Shown here: positions 35,593-47,894 of the stretch, one piece after another | Layout of the letters: each line of letters starts with the position of its first letter | How positions within the stretch are numbered: the stretch's first letter is position 1 | Assembly (NCBI GenBank): GCA_905182985.1 | Contig: CAJJDN010000012.1 | Location: forward strand, 1-64,000 | Direction of reading: 5' to 3' | Source of the DNA: Paramecium sonneborni | Lineage: Eukaryota > Ciliophora > Oligohymenophorea > Peniculida > Parameciidae | Length of the DNA: 64,000 nt | Program-made: the position numbers and the translations under genes | Notes under the pieces: model-generated | Databases searched by the model: none | What the model saw: the letters and a program-made list of their open reading frames with translations, nothing else | What the model was told of the DNA's origin: nothing

Positions 35593-36374
35593 ATGTTTAT
35601 TGTTACTTAAATTTTTGATGAACCAGAGGATGATTAAGAAAGCAAAGAAGCAAAATAAATTGTATCTGTACTTTTAAGATTCTCCTATTATGCATTTCAA
35701 TTATTTGTCATTTATGAATCAGCTTATATAATAATCTTTGAGATTGGTAAAATTGTATATACTTTTTACTTTGCTTTTTTGTACTTTTTTCTTTTAAAAT
35801 CATTTTATTTGTCAATCAGTAAGAAAAGCTAAACAAATGTAGACATGATTGAAGAATAAAATTTATGTAAAAAATGCAAAATACATAGAGGTTAATTTAA
35901 TGAATATATATAGAAATAACAACACATCACTGTAAAATATGTTAGAGTTGTATATTAGAAATGGATCATCATTGTTTTTTTATTGGTAATTGTGTAGGAA
36001 AAAATAACTATAAATATTTTATAAGTTTTATTTGTTATACTAATATTCTTGCTTTGAGCGTATTACTTTATTTAGGAAATCAATTTTATTACTTGATAAC
36101 ATTTTAATTAAGATTGTTAACAGTAAATTGGTTTAGATTGATAATTGTGTACATTTTTACTACATTACTTTTTTTATCAGCAATTTCAATGTTAATAGCT
36201 TAAGCTTATGTGCTAGCTAATAACAGTTCAATTGTTCATATGGTAAAATATCCTGATTTAAAGAAATATACTTATTGTTAATTTATTCTCAGCATATTTA
36301 AAAAATCTTTATATATAGACATATATAATTCATGGAAATAAAGAAGTGATTAATATTATTTATTATTACCATGA
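35593..36374 (+). CDS. DHHC-type palmitoyltransferase
   Basis: 252 residues after removal of one 23-nt intron (35891-35913) that falls inside the zinc-binding domain. Two N-terminal helices ([34 protein letters not shown]) precede the Cys-rich domain [28 protein letters not shown] and [13 protein letters not shown]. The catalytic DHHC tetrapeptide is intact. Two more helices follow. This four-helix zDHHC layout S-acylates membrane proteins at the Golgi or plasma membrane. The protein is at the short end of the family range, and the C-terminal tail is brief. The gene ends 21 bp from the convergent Pus3-like gene. Confidence 0.92.
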
Positions 36375-36395
36375 AATATTTTTAATCATAATCAA

Positions 36396-37631
36396 TCATA
36401 AATTCTCAACTTCCTCTAATTATTACTTTTTTAAGCATTTCTCTTAATATTCTTTAACTTTTTATATTTTAATATCATATTTTTCTTTTCTTTTTCCTTT
36501 TAAATTTTATATGGCCCCTTCTACAGTGACTCCAGATTTTTAAAATATAAGTGATTTTTTTTCATCAGTTTTATTTTTAATTTCTGGAACAGGAACCTTA
36601 AGTAAAGCTGCTCCCATGGAATAAAAATGTAAATATTCAATATATTTCTTAGAAAGTGTTTCTCTCAAATTTTCATAAACTCCTTAAATAAATTGAGTAT
36701 GACTTTCTAAATTAGGTTTCCATAATTCCTATTTAAACTCACAATTATATAAAACTAAAGGATAATCTGGAGCCATTTAATAATTTGGTTTACCATCTAA
36801 TTTATTAAATAATTCATTTATCACATCAGATTTTTCAATTCCTTTACCTATTAAAAAAAGGACTGCCATCAAATATCTAATTTGATGCCATAAAAAAGCA
36901 TTTCCTTCAATAGTAACACAGTATAATCTTAATCTATCATCATCTTAAAATAATTTGCTACATCTAGGAGCATTATCTGGAAATACTTCTTCCATTTAAA
37001 TATTCATAATTGTTCTTACAAAATTTTAGTTTGCAATAACATCTAATTTACAAAAATTCCTAAAATCATGTTCACCTAAATATAATAACATTGCTTATGA
37101 CATTAATTCAATGTTATAATCCATCTTATAAAAGTAATATTTATATATTCTTTTAATACAATCATAACGAGCATTAAATTTTTCATCAACAATACATTCA
37201 TCTAAAATTTATATATCCTCTGGTAATACTCTATTTAAAATTTATCCAAATAGTTTATCAGATTTACCTATTTTTCTTACATTCAAAGCAATTACATTTC
37301 CAATTGCACTTACACCTTTATCAGTCCTTCCTGCTCTTGTATAATTACAATCATCTCGATTATCAATCATTCTTACTCTCTATAAGGCTTTAAATAGATG
37401 ATTTTCAATAGTATTATGTTAATTTATTTAAGATTCTAAACCATGATAATTTATTCCAACATAAGCTAATTTAAAAGCAACTCTTGTGAATTATTAATCA
37501 AGACTTTTTATTTTTCTATCCTTCACTTTTTTATTGCTTTATTATTTTTCTTTATATTCAGCTTCTAACTTCTCCACAAATTCCTATTCTCCCACTTCAA
37601 TCAATCTTTTTTTTAATCTATGCAAAAACAT
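36396..37631 (-). CDS. tRNA pseudouridine synthase, Pus3/Deg1 type
   Basis: Intronless, 411 residues. The TruA-family fold is clear: VAFKLAYVGINYHGLESQ, the catalytic-Asp motif AGRTDKGVSAIGNVIAL, VLPEDIQILD, FNARYDCIKRIYKYYF, EHDFRNFCKLD, GNAFLWHQIRYLMAVLF and YPLVLYNCEF. The start ATG is followed by a basic helix (KKRLIEVGEQEF) resembling the N-terminal extension of eukaryotic Pus3, which modifies U38/U39 in the anticodon stem. The Pus1 subfamily is less likely because of the FCKLD and RTDKGVSA context. Confidence 0.88.
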
Positions 37632-37712
37632 TCAATAAGAAAGAATTTATTTGATTTTAAATTAATTTTATTATTATACCAATTCTTCAAAATTTAAATT
37701 ATGAATAAAAAA

Positions 37713-38901
37713 TCAAATCTGTAGATTACTGAGTTCAAATTCAGGCTCACTAAAATAAGGCTAAAATTAATCTTAATCTGAAATATCTAAAGCTTATGTT
37801 ATTGATCTAATTTCATCTTTGATTTTCTTACACTTCTCATACCATTTCCCTAAAATTAATTTACAAATATTACTTTCATATTCTTAAAGTTTTTTATCTT
37901 AAAAAATATCTTCAGATGTTATATTTTCTATTTCATGAAAAACCTATATTTCACATTTCACTACTTTAAAATATTATTATGAATTTTCTGCCATTTATGA
38001 TAAATTTAAACTTCCTTAAAATACTTTACTTTCTTAAACTGATTATTAAAATTCTTAATTAACATTTATTGTCATTTTTGTTAATTTTATATATAATGTT
38101 TTTAAATACTTAATTTTTATGGCGTCATGTTTATTTACTTTTATTTCTTATTTAATCCTTTTCTTATTTTTCTTTTATAGATCTTCATCATTTAAATATT
38201 AAAATTCCTTTAATTTTTCAATTCTTTGTGCAGATAAGTATTTAAGTGCCTTTCTTTTCATTTTTTCAGAATAAATCGTCATTAAAAATTCTTTAGATAA
38301 TTCATCCTCATCTAATAAGATTGGCCAATTCTTAAATTATTTGCAAAGAGTTTTATATCCAGCTTGAGAACAATATTAAAATAATTTTTTCTAATCATTA
38401 ACTGTTTTTGTTATTTCTAATAGTTCTCTAGTCCATTCATCAGAAAATACTAAACTTATAATTATAATTACTAAAACTTCCATCATTCTTTAAAAATGAT
38501 ATACCAATTTATTGTTGATTTTTTTCTATTAATTCTTCAATAAAAGCATTTAAATTGTAATTTTATTCCAAAATTTTTGTTTGTATTCTAAAGTTTATAT
38601 TAAGTAAGAAGTCCTTTTTTTCTTAACTCTCCTGAGATTTAATAAGTATATGAATTAAAGATTCTAGGCTGATTAATTGTTGTTTATCTTGTATATATTC
38701 TAATTTATCTTCGAATTATTTGATATTGTCTTTTTTGTAAAATACAGAATTATCATTTATAAGTTTCATTATATTTTAGACTGCATCAATAAAACTAGTT
38801 TCAGCTAATTACAACATTTTAATTTGAATATTGTAGAATAGTTAATTTAATATAATTTAATGAATAATTATTTCTTGAACTATCTAATTATTTAATATCA
38901 T
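37713..38901 (-). CDS. Coiled-coil hypothetical protein (~386 aa)
   Basis: A helical, Lys/Gln/Glu-rich protein. Removing an intron at about 38475-38502 (28 nt, 5' site GTTTTA) joins SFLKNDG to FSDEWTRELLEITK and closes at 386 codons. The Trp-containing segment CKQFKNWPILLDEDELSKEF recalls helical cytoskeletal proteins, but I cannot assign a family. The start is uncertain. An earlier ATG-led segment (MFSEKKLEIMNHCQ, upstream at ~39025) lies in the same frame but is cut off by a TGA. Confidence 0.5.
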
Positions 38902-39432
38902 TTGCTGTGCACTGTTTTAGTCTAAAATTTCTTTATTATATTTTCACATTTTAATTAATTAAAAGTAGTCTATTATTTCTAACTGACAATGATTCATTAT
39001 TTCTAGTTTTTTTTCGCTAAACATCTTAAATCATTTTATTTAGTCTATTCAACTTTAGAATTCAACTTTTTAATGTTGAGAAATTCTAGTTTAATTTTTC
39101 TGATATAATTTTTCCTCATTCAAAAAAGAACATCCTTGAATATTTTATCTTTTTTATTATCAATAAAAAACTAGAGCCCAATTATAAAATAGGATATCGG
39201 AGTTCATTTAGGAAATTAGAAAAGAATTATAATTAGATGACATGTAAAATTTCTATCTAAATACTAACAGTAGAATAGAAGACTTATTAGATAGAAATGA
39301 ATAATGATATTGTATAAGATTATTGTGAAAAAACTTGTTAAAATAATAAATAAAATATATTAGAAGGTGAATTAATAAATTTTATTTAAAAAATATATTA
39401 AGTTTAATAAAATTATAAGTATGAATTAATTT
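38902..39432. other. Intergenic
   Basis: No confident feature beyond a possible 5' exon of the coiled-coil gene near 38940-39025. Confidence 0.35.
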
Positions 39433-42400
39433 TCAGATTAATCTCTGTTCTAGTGTAAAACTGGTTAATAAAATGAAATCTATAAACAATTTGATGCATG
39501 AAATATATGGGATTTCACTAGAATTCTATAATGAAATTAAGATAACATCAATAATAATTGAGATAAAATTTGTAATAATGTGACTATATTTATCTATTTA
39601 TCTGATAAGTGAATAATTTGTATATTATTAGGGATTTTGTTTACTTAAGAATTTTAATTTAATTAATGGAAGTCTACCCCAAGTACCTGATGTGATAAAT
39701 GATAAAAAAGGATTATTCATACTGTTATAAGTTTAAGAGTAATATATATTATTAATGCTGAAAAGAATTGAAGCTAATATAAATTCTATTTAAACTTAGT
39801 TAATATAAGCATACAATAATAAAACACCATTGCTTATTGTTTATAAAAAAGAAAATGTCAGTATAGATGTAAGAATAATTTATGGTATAATTGGTAATTT
39901 AGGAGGTAAAACTAAAGATGTTACTTAATAACAAATTAAAAGACCCACTAATACCAATAATGCAGTTGAAGCCACACCAATATAAGGTGCATTTTGAATT
40001 TGAATGCAATTCAGATTAGAATCAATATAAAATCCAGGAGAACATTCATTACAGGTTGAATTATTATCACATTTTACACAATTATTAATACATTATTTAA
40101 GTACGCACATAGTACCAGATAGATAATAATTTTATTAGCAAGAAAGACATCCATTAATATCACAAGTTTTGCATTCAGAATTACATTTTAAGCATTTTTT
40201 ATCTTTCTCATAATAATCTTAAGGACAATTCTTAATACATTAATTCATAAATGAAATACCAAAATCTTCTTTACATTTATCACATATATCTGTAGAATTG
40301 CAAATTGAACATCCTTCAATTTTACATAGACATTAATCATTTATTAAATTATATTGTTTTTAACATTCTAAACATCCTTATGAATTACATGAACTACATC
40401 CTAATGAACAAATTATGCATTCTTAATTTTCATTATTATAATATCCAGATGGACATGAATCTAAACAATTTGTTTTATATTTATATTTTTCTGGGTTACA
40501 TTAAACACAATTTAGTTGTTAATTTTTAATTTAGCAGACTGCACAATTTTCAACTTAACAGTCATTTTAAAGTCTACATTATTTTTGATATAATTCAAAT
40601 GGTGCTATACATTAAACACAATCTTGAGTTTAATCAGAGAAAAATTAACACTGCTAACAATTGTCTATATAGCATATTTATTAACAATTATTATTATTCT
40701 TCAATTCATAATTTGTTTTACATTACAAACATTCTGATTTATTGCACATTTAACAGTTTTCTTAAGGACATTGAAAACAATTATTATCTTCTTAATAAGT
40801 TATATTTGGACATTTTAATAAACAATTGTCTTGATATGTTAAATATGGACTAGGACAATTTTCATTTGTCACACTTAACATTATTTTTTCATTACTTTGA
40901 TGGGTTATTTGATTATTATATATAAGAGATACTTAAACAATTTCATTGTTTTTTAAAGAACATGTAGAATAATGAATGATATCTATTTTACCTTATGAAA
41001 CACAGTTATTATTAAAAAACTTAAATCTAATGATTGATTAACTTGCATATGGTACAATAGTTGATAATTCATAGTTTAATTTTACATAGTCTTAAGCTGA
41101 AGCACTTACAGTCATTGTATTGATATTAAGTGAAGAAGGATAAAGTTACAAATTACTTGATTGCTCCAAATTTTAAGATCCTCTAAGTAATTTAAAAACT
41201 ATTTAATCGTTTTTTGAATATACATATTCTTTAAATTAAATTTATGATATTTAAATTTGATAAACATTATTTTTTTCACAACCCTATTCACATATATTAA
41301 ATGTTAATTAATTATTTTCATACTTACTATTAATTTCATTATTATTAAATTTAATCTTACAATTATTGAAATCCACTTAATTATTTATATTTGTAAATTA
41401 TAATTAATTCTAATATTTATTATTCAAAGGGGAAGAGAATGAAACATCGAATTCTAATATAGCATCTTTACTGTAAAATGAATTTTAACTCCAATTAATA
41501 TTTTTTACATCTAATAAATACTAATATTCTAATTAAAAACTTGTACATGTTGATATTTATTCATATTCTGTTTATATATTTACGCATATTTTTTCTAATT
41601 AATTAAATTGATCAGCATTAAGTACATTTTTAAGAATTAATTAAATCTATGTCTAATCACATAATGTACATTAATCCCTTAATAATTTTTAGCAATTAAC
41701 AAGAGTATTATTTAAATAACATAGTGAGGATCCTGTAATTGTTGTTTATGTCATTTCTAATTCTAAAATTGTTAAATATTTTAATTCTGAAGGTAATTGT
41801 ATATTAATATTAACATCAGTTGAAGTAGATATTAATGTGGAACCCTTAGTGAATTATTAAATAATTAATTATTAATTTGAACATTAGGAACCTTAGCACA
41901 TCAATTCTGGAGTGAGAAATTTAGTGCTCTAATAACTTACAGTTTGACCATCTGTTGATAATTCAATGATATATTAAATTTATGATTAGGGGACTATATT
42001 TGCATTCTATAAGCCTAATAAATTAAAATTAATCTAGCTATTCATGTTTGAGTTATCAAATTATAATGATAAAATTAAAAACTTAGAATCAGTTTTAACT
42101 TGTGAGTTTTATATAGATTTCTCATTATAATGGAATGATGGATCATTTACAATTTCAACTAGAGGCAATTTTATTGTTACAAATTTAGAAATTTCTTGAT
42201 TAAATTAAATATTTAAATCTGTGTTTTAATTTAAGATTCTAACTGATCTTGTAATACTTGATTCAAAATTTGATATTGGAAACATTAATAATGAATTACA
42301 ATTAACCTATGCTATTGAATCAAGTAATTAATTTCCAGCATATGATGATATGGATATTTAACATTAATTATTTGCTTTAAGCCATTTTATTGAATTTATA

Positions 42401-45400
42401 TTAGATAATTTAATTGTATTAGTTGCTTTTAAATCTTAATTCTAACATATTAGTTGATATTTTGATTAATCAATGGTGCATGATATCTAATTATTATTCA
42501 AAGTAATAATAATATTATTATTCGATATGAAAGGTAGATGTTCTGGGTTGAATTCAATAATAAGAATAGAATTAGAATAAGGTGTATCATTTGTAAAACT
42601 TATAGTAATTACATTTTATTAGTTTAATTGTTGAGCACTTTATGAAATTGAATTAATAGTAATCTTACCTGATTCTACTGTAGGAAATGATATAGATTAA
42701 TTTTCTTCATAAATATTATTTAATTCATCCAAAAGATATAATTTAGCAATACTATTTGAAGACTAAAGAGGATTGTGAAATCCAGTAATCTTAAAGCTCA
42801 ATTATTAATTACTTTAACAAGGACATTAATCTTCCTTGAATTTAATACTTAGATAACCATTTTCTGATTAGTCTTATTAAGCAGCTAAAATTTTATCACC
42901 TTATTAAATTGTAATTGAATCAGCAACATATTAATCTGTAGGTATTTTTATTAAATAAATTAAATTTTTAACTTAATTTATTAAAGTAATCGTAATTATA
43001 AACTAAGAATCCTAATTAATTTTTTTAACAGATCTTTCAATTTCAACTTTTAATTCATTTGGTTAATTGACTGAATAGCTTTATATACTTTAAATTGATA
43101 CTACATTATTATAATAATATTATAATAAAAAATTACTCGTAATTGCAGTTGAATAAGGATTTCTGATTTAATTCAATGTGATTGTTAAATCTTAGTCTAA
43201 TTAATAAGGATTAATTTCAGAAAAAATGGAAATTTTATTTGAGTTAATAACACATTCTAAAGTATTTGTATTTATTGTTACTAAACAACTACTCAAATTA
43301 TCAATTCCAATATCATTTGGCAATATCAATTCAAGAAAAGAATTTCTTTTTTTAATATCTAGAGGATATTTAAGTTTATGTTTAATAGTATATTATGTCA
43401 ATTTTCCAGTAATTTGAGAATCAGATTAAATATTTAGTTAAGTCAATTAAACAACTTTATTAATGATTTAAGTATTTCCCAATTCATTATGACCTGATGA
43501 AACTAATTAATTGCTTAAAGTATAAATTTAAACAGTAATTTGATGAGTAAACTATCCTGAGTTTAATTCAGATCTCATTCCAGCTAAGATAATTTCAATA
43601 ATATTATTTCCATTATATACAATATTTGGAATCTTTATTTTAGAAATATAATTAATTTTTGGATCAATTTATTAAACATAAGATAATATTTCACAATTCT
43701 TGGGGTAAGAATTGGTTTCAATAATTTATGTACATGTAATAGTTTCATCAGGATTTAAATAATAATAACCATTTAAATCAATAATAGCATTTCCATCATT
43801 TTCGATAATGTATGAAGATGTAATTTAAAATTATAGATATATTTATGTAATAGATCCAATATCTAAAATAGATTATTCATTTAATTTATCATTGTTTCTA
43901 TAATAAACAATAGATAAAATTGAATTTGGAGTAAGCAATGGTGTAATTTCAACATTCTTTAATTAATCAATTAGATAATTAGTATCATCTTAAGTCTCAA
44001 CTTCAAAATCTGATGTTGTAGTAATAACAAAATTGGGATTGTTTAAATATTATAAAATTACGGTTGTAATTGTGTATGCAGCTAGATTTGAAGTTAATTG
44101 TATTGATATTTTAGTATCAGTCACAAATTAACAATTAATCTAAACATTTGATTAATCTAAACATTTCAATGATTAAATTGTTTATTTAATAGCTTATGTT
44201 CCTAGAATTATATTCAAAAAGCCATTCCTTGGAACAGGATTAGTATTATTAATTAAAACATTATATTAAGATTATATTGCAACTGTTGTAATGCTTCTTG
44301 TGACTTTAGCAATTAATATATCATTAATTGCAGTGAATTTAGCTTCAGAATTAGAAACACACATTAGATATCCATCTGAATCATATGTTCGAAATTCAAA
44401 AGATGAAGTTGGTTTCGTAGAAGATGGATTTTTAATGTTACTTACTGTTAGTATCATAGAATTAGCAGAATTAGGATATTATAAGTTTTAGGTTCTTACA
44501 TATTAACCTGTATATGTACATTAATAAGTTGTACCACTTACAGTAGTTAAACCTATAATCCTTTAACAACTCATATTTGATTAAATTGTAAGTTCTGATG
44601 GAAATTTAATTTCCAAATATCCTCCATTTGTAAATTTAAGAACTGGTTATAAAGTGAACTAAAATGTTGCAATTTGATTCACTATCTATGTATTTTGAGT
44701 ATTTAAAAATGTAATTAAAATATTTTCAGGTGTTTAAGTTGATATTTAAAATCCTAATGAATCTATCAAAAATGAAAATTGAGTTGCAGTCTAAATCATT
44801 ATTTGATTACTATTTCTAACTGATTCTTAATTTTAAACATTTAATAAACTATTCAAATAGAATATATAAATACTAAATAATAAATTATGCTGTGGCATCA
44901 ACTTATGACGTAAAAATATTTGTTACTGTGACTGATTGTCCTGATATTGCAACTATACCAGTCTGATTATTTGAATTCACTTCAACATTGACTGATAATC
45001 TACTAAATTATATTTATGAGGGGAAAGTTATTATTAATTATCCATGTTATTCAATACTATGTTAACTTTGAACAGTCAATTTAATGTTATTCAAATCATT
45101 TACTTTAAATGATGATTAAGTTAGTGTTTTTAATGATAGATCTCCTGCTTAATATACATCAACTGTATATTGTTGTGTTTACTAATTATTCAATAAATCT
45201 ATTATTAATTGTACTTACTATGGTTTTACAAAACTTGGATTTGTTAATTCACCAAATTTCAATAAGTATAATGATGATGAAGCCACGCTTTAAGATATTT
45301 TAATTGTGCATTTTTTGGAAGAACATGTACATTCTTTCTATACTTATAAATTATACATGTATAATCAGTACTAACTGATGTAAAATAAATCGATCCTGTA

Positions 45401-45606
45401 CATTTTGTTAAGGTACCATCAGCCACAATAATATTTGTATTTGTGAAATCAATAGTAATTATTGAATTTGTTGGCATTTGTTATTGCAATAAAAATTTCA
45501 ATTCATATGTGGTTGATGCTTGTATTGTATTAATTGTAGGAAATAATTCAAGTGATCCGATCTAAGCAATTATGTGTTCTATCAATAAATAAAAAAATAG
45601 TAACAT
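39433..45606 (-). CDS. Giant Cys-rich, multi-pass surface protein
   Basis: About 2000 residues. It starts with a signal peptide MLLFFYLLIEHIIAQ at 45606. A short Cys cluster (TQCTCSSKKCTIK) forms after splicing a 23-nt intron near 45330-45352. Then ~1400 residues of beta-rich, Ser/Asn/Ile-rich sequence appear to repeat an immunoglobulin- or cadherin-like pattern (for example ITISFTNDTPYSNSILIIEF). From ~40860 down to 40020 comes a furin-like Cys-rich array (KKCLKCNSECKTCDINGC, CVKCDNNSTCNECSPGFY). The C-terminus has several membrane helices beginning GVASTALLVLVGLLIC. This layout recalls ciliate mating-type proteins and other large surface receptors. Further small introns exist (one near 44860-44884), and the exact C-terminus is uncertain. 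Confidence 0.75.
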
Positions 45607-45800
45607 AATTTCAAATTTAAAAAAATATTAATCATTTTATCATTATATTAAAATACCCGCTAAGTAAAAATTCGAATCATTCTACAACATATAAAAAAGA
45701 CTTTCAAACATTTATTTAAATTTATTTAAGTAATATATTTTCATTTGATATATGCTTTCATTTTTAAATCAATTTATTTACAAATTTTATTTATTTATTA

Positions 45801-46330
45801 ATGAAATAATTAGATCAAAGAATCACAGCTTTAGAATAATTAATTGGAGATGGTGATCTAATTATTACAGAGACTATTTATAATCAAATATAATAAATGA
45901 GAGAGATTTGTCGTCAACATAATTTGAGTTCTAAACGTATTTTAATATTATCTATAATCAATTTGTAGTTTAGAAAATGGCTTAATTAATTTATAATTAT
46001 GATCTTAATTATTGTTATTCAGCTTTACCTGCTTAAAGTAAAATATAATTGATAATGCAATCTGAAAAATAATTATAAGAAGCTTCACAAAATTTAAATA
46101 AAGTAATTAAATATAGAAAATTTGTCGATTTTGAACCAATAGTTGGTTTATAAGAAAAAATAAATCAAATATTATTATTATAGACAGCTTCCAAATTGTC
46201 ATTAAAAGATGATTAAATAATGGTAAATTAAAATAATACTATGATGTTAATTGATGAGTTTAATAGATATTAATAATAATTAGAGACTTTGGTAGTAATA
46301 AATTATGAATTAAATTAATAAATTCAATGA
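45801..46330 (+). CDS. Coiled-coil protein resembling dynactin p24 (DCTN3)
   Basis: 165 residues after removal of a 32-nt intron (45937-45968), the longest well-supported intron here. It opens LDQRITALEQLIGDGD, like the N-terminal heptads of dynactin subunit 3. It stays helical through QKMAQLIYNYDLNYCYSALP, FVDFEPIVGLQEKINQILLLQ and a final LIDEFNRYQQQLETLVV. Length, all-helical content and order fit p24, a shoulder component of the dynein activator dynactin. Sequence identity is low, so a different coiled-coil protein is possible. Confidence 0.5.
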
Positions 46331-46416
46331 AGAAACTAATATTGAATGTAAAATATATAAATATATTAACATTTAAAGTTTCTATTTAGATTATCGTTTT
46401 TTTATCATAAATTATA

Positions 46417-47314
46417 ATGAAAAATACAATTTTCTTAATACTATTATTAGTTTGTTCATAAGCATAAGAAGATTCACCAGGAACATCAGCACCAATGGGA
46501 ATTGAAGTATAAGAGCAAGATTATAATGATGGACCTGATGAAGATTATAATAATGGGCTTGATGAAAATTCTGGAATCTTTTAAATAGGGGAATTTAAAA
46601 AAGGAATGGGACCATTAGATCAATTCTTCCTTAAAGATCTTTTTGAAACCATAACAGCAGCTTTTGATGATATTGCAGATAATCCTAATGATTAAACTTT
46701 CTTATAAGAAAATAAATAATCAATAGATGAGATAGATGGAGGTGTTTTAAAATTTGAAAGTCCTATGCTAGGATTATTTAATCCTTTATTTTCAATATTT
46801 ACAACTGAAGGTGACTCTGATTTTGTTGAAGTAGAGACAATTTCAATCAATGGATAGACTTAAACTAAAGTTACAAAGACAAGTACTAGAAATGGTATTA
46901 CAACAACAACAACAGAAATTACAACAGAAACTTCACTTAATGAGTTGAATTAAGATTAAGAAAATAAATTATCAGATGACTTTTAACTTTTTGAAAATCC
47001 TACAATAAATGAAGTTTTAAGTTAGACAGATTAAAATATTAATTAAACAGAAATTATTGATTCTGATTAGAGTTAGTAAGTAGTAACTCAAGTGAATTTA
47101 GGTATAAATATAAAAATTATTATTTTTAGATAATTTAGATTCTATTTAAGAATTACATGTAATATAAGATAATTATGTTAAAAATGATTAACAATTAAAT
47201 ATTGCTTAATAATCTAATGATAACTTTACCTTAGGAATTACAATAGTATGTGGATTATCATTAGCAGCAGTTATTGGATTCTCAATTAAAAAGTTTGCTT
47301 TTAAAACTGGATGA
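46417..47314 (+). CDS. Type I membrane protein, acidic/Thr-rich
   Basis: 289 residues after removal of a 28-nt intron (47102-47129). Signal peptide MKNTIFLILLLVCSQAQ, a strongly acidic lumenal part (DYNDGPDEDYNNGLDEN), a Thr-rich stretch (NGITTTTTEITTETS) likely to be glycosylated, and a single C-terminal membrane helix LGITIVCGLSLAAVIGFSI with a short basic tail KKFAFKTG. No family recognised. Probably a surface or secretory-pathway protein. Confidence 0.7.
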
Positions 47315-47347
47315 ACAAGGAAATATTATGTATAATTAATTTATAAT

Positions 47348-47803
47348 TCAAGAATTTTTTTATTTTTAAATGAATTCATTCACTAGTTTTGATACTTATG
47401 GATCGATAATTTTATTTAATTATTATCCCTATTCTTATGCATGAATTTCAACATTCCATTTTTCATCTTGGAACCATCCCAAATTATCAGCAATAAGATG
47501 AATATTATCACATTAATCACATCTTATAAGAACAACACCTTTATGATATGCATCTTTTGTAAAAGTACGAGCCATTTTATTTCCACAAGGACCACATTTA
47601 AACATAATTACATAAACACCATTTCCACCTTAATAAGTTCCAGGTATTGTATCTGATACACAATATGATGCTGAGAAATTATCAACAACAGAATGAATTT
47701 ATGGTTATTAAGGAGTTTAAGGAGGTTAATTAGTTGATGAGCAAAAGAATAGTGGTTTCAATGATAAAAATGATCTTCTTAATAATAACTAAGCTTATTT
47801 CAT
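47348..47803 (-). CDS. DNL-type zinc-finger protein (HEP1/Zim17/DNLZ)
   Basis: Intronless, 151 residues. The first ~45 are basic and amphipathic (MKQAQLLLRRSFLSLKP), as expected of a mitochondrial presequence. The DNL zinc finger follows: FKCGPCGNKMARTFTKDAY, HKGVVLIRCDQCDN and IHLIADNLGWF. All four zinc cysteines (CxxC...CxxC) are present, as is the DNL-containing signature. The protein acts in the mitochondrial matrix, keeping mitochondrial Hsp70 soluble and supporting protein import. Its stop is 33 bp from the convergent membrane-protein gene. Confidence 0.95.
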
Positions 47804-47894
47804 AAATTAAATTTATATGTGTTTTTAGTTTTATTTATATTTTATCAATTACAATATATATATATATATATATATATAATAATTCTAAATTAAA
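47804..47894. promoter_or_regulatory. 91-bp bidirectional promoter with (TA)n
   Basis: The only DNA between the start codons of HEP1 (minus) and EFHB (plus). It contains an uninterrupted TA run at about 47854-47878. Both promoters must fit here. Which bases matter cannot be told from sequence alone. Confidence 0.6.

Noticed and set aside
40305..40853. Plus-strand Tyr/Asn/Ile-rich ORFs
   Set aside because: Antisense of the Cys-rich array; the minus frame yields regular CxxC spacing.
45655..45700. TTCGAATC resembling a tRNA T-loop
   Set aside because: No acceptor or anticodon stem could be paired around it.
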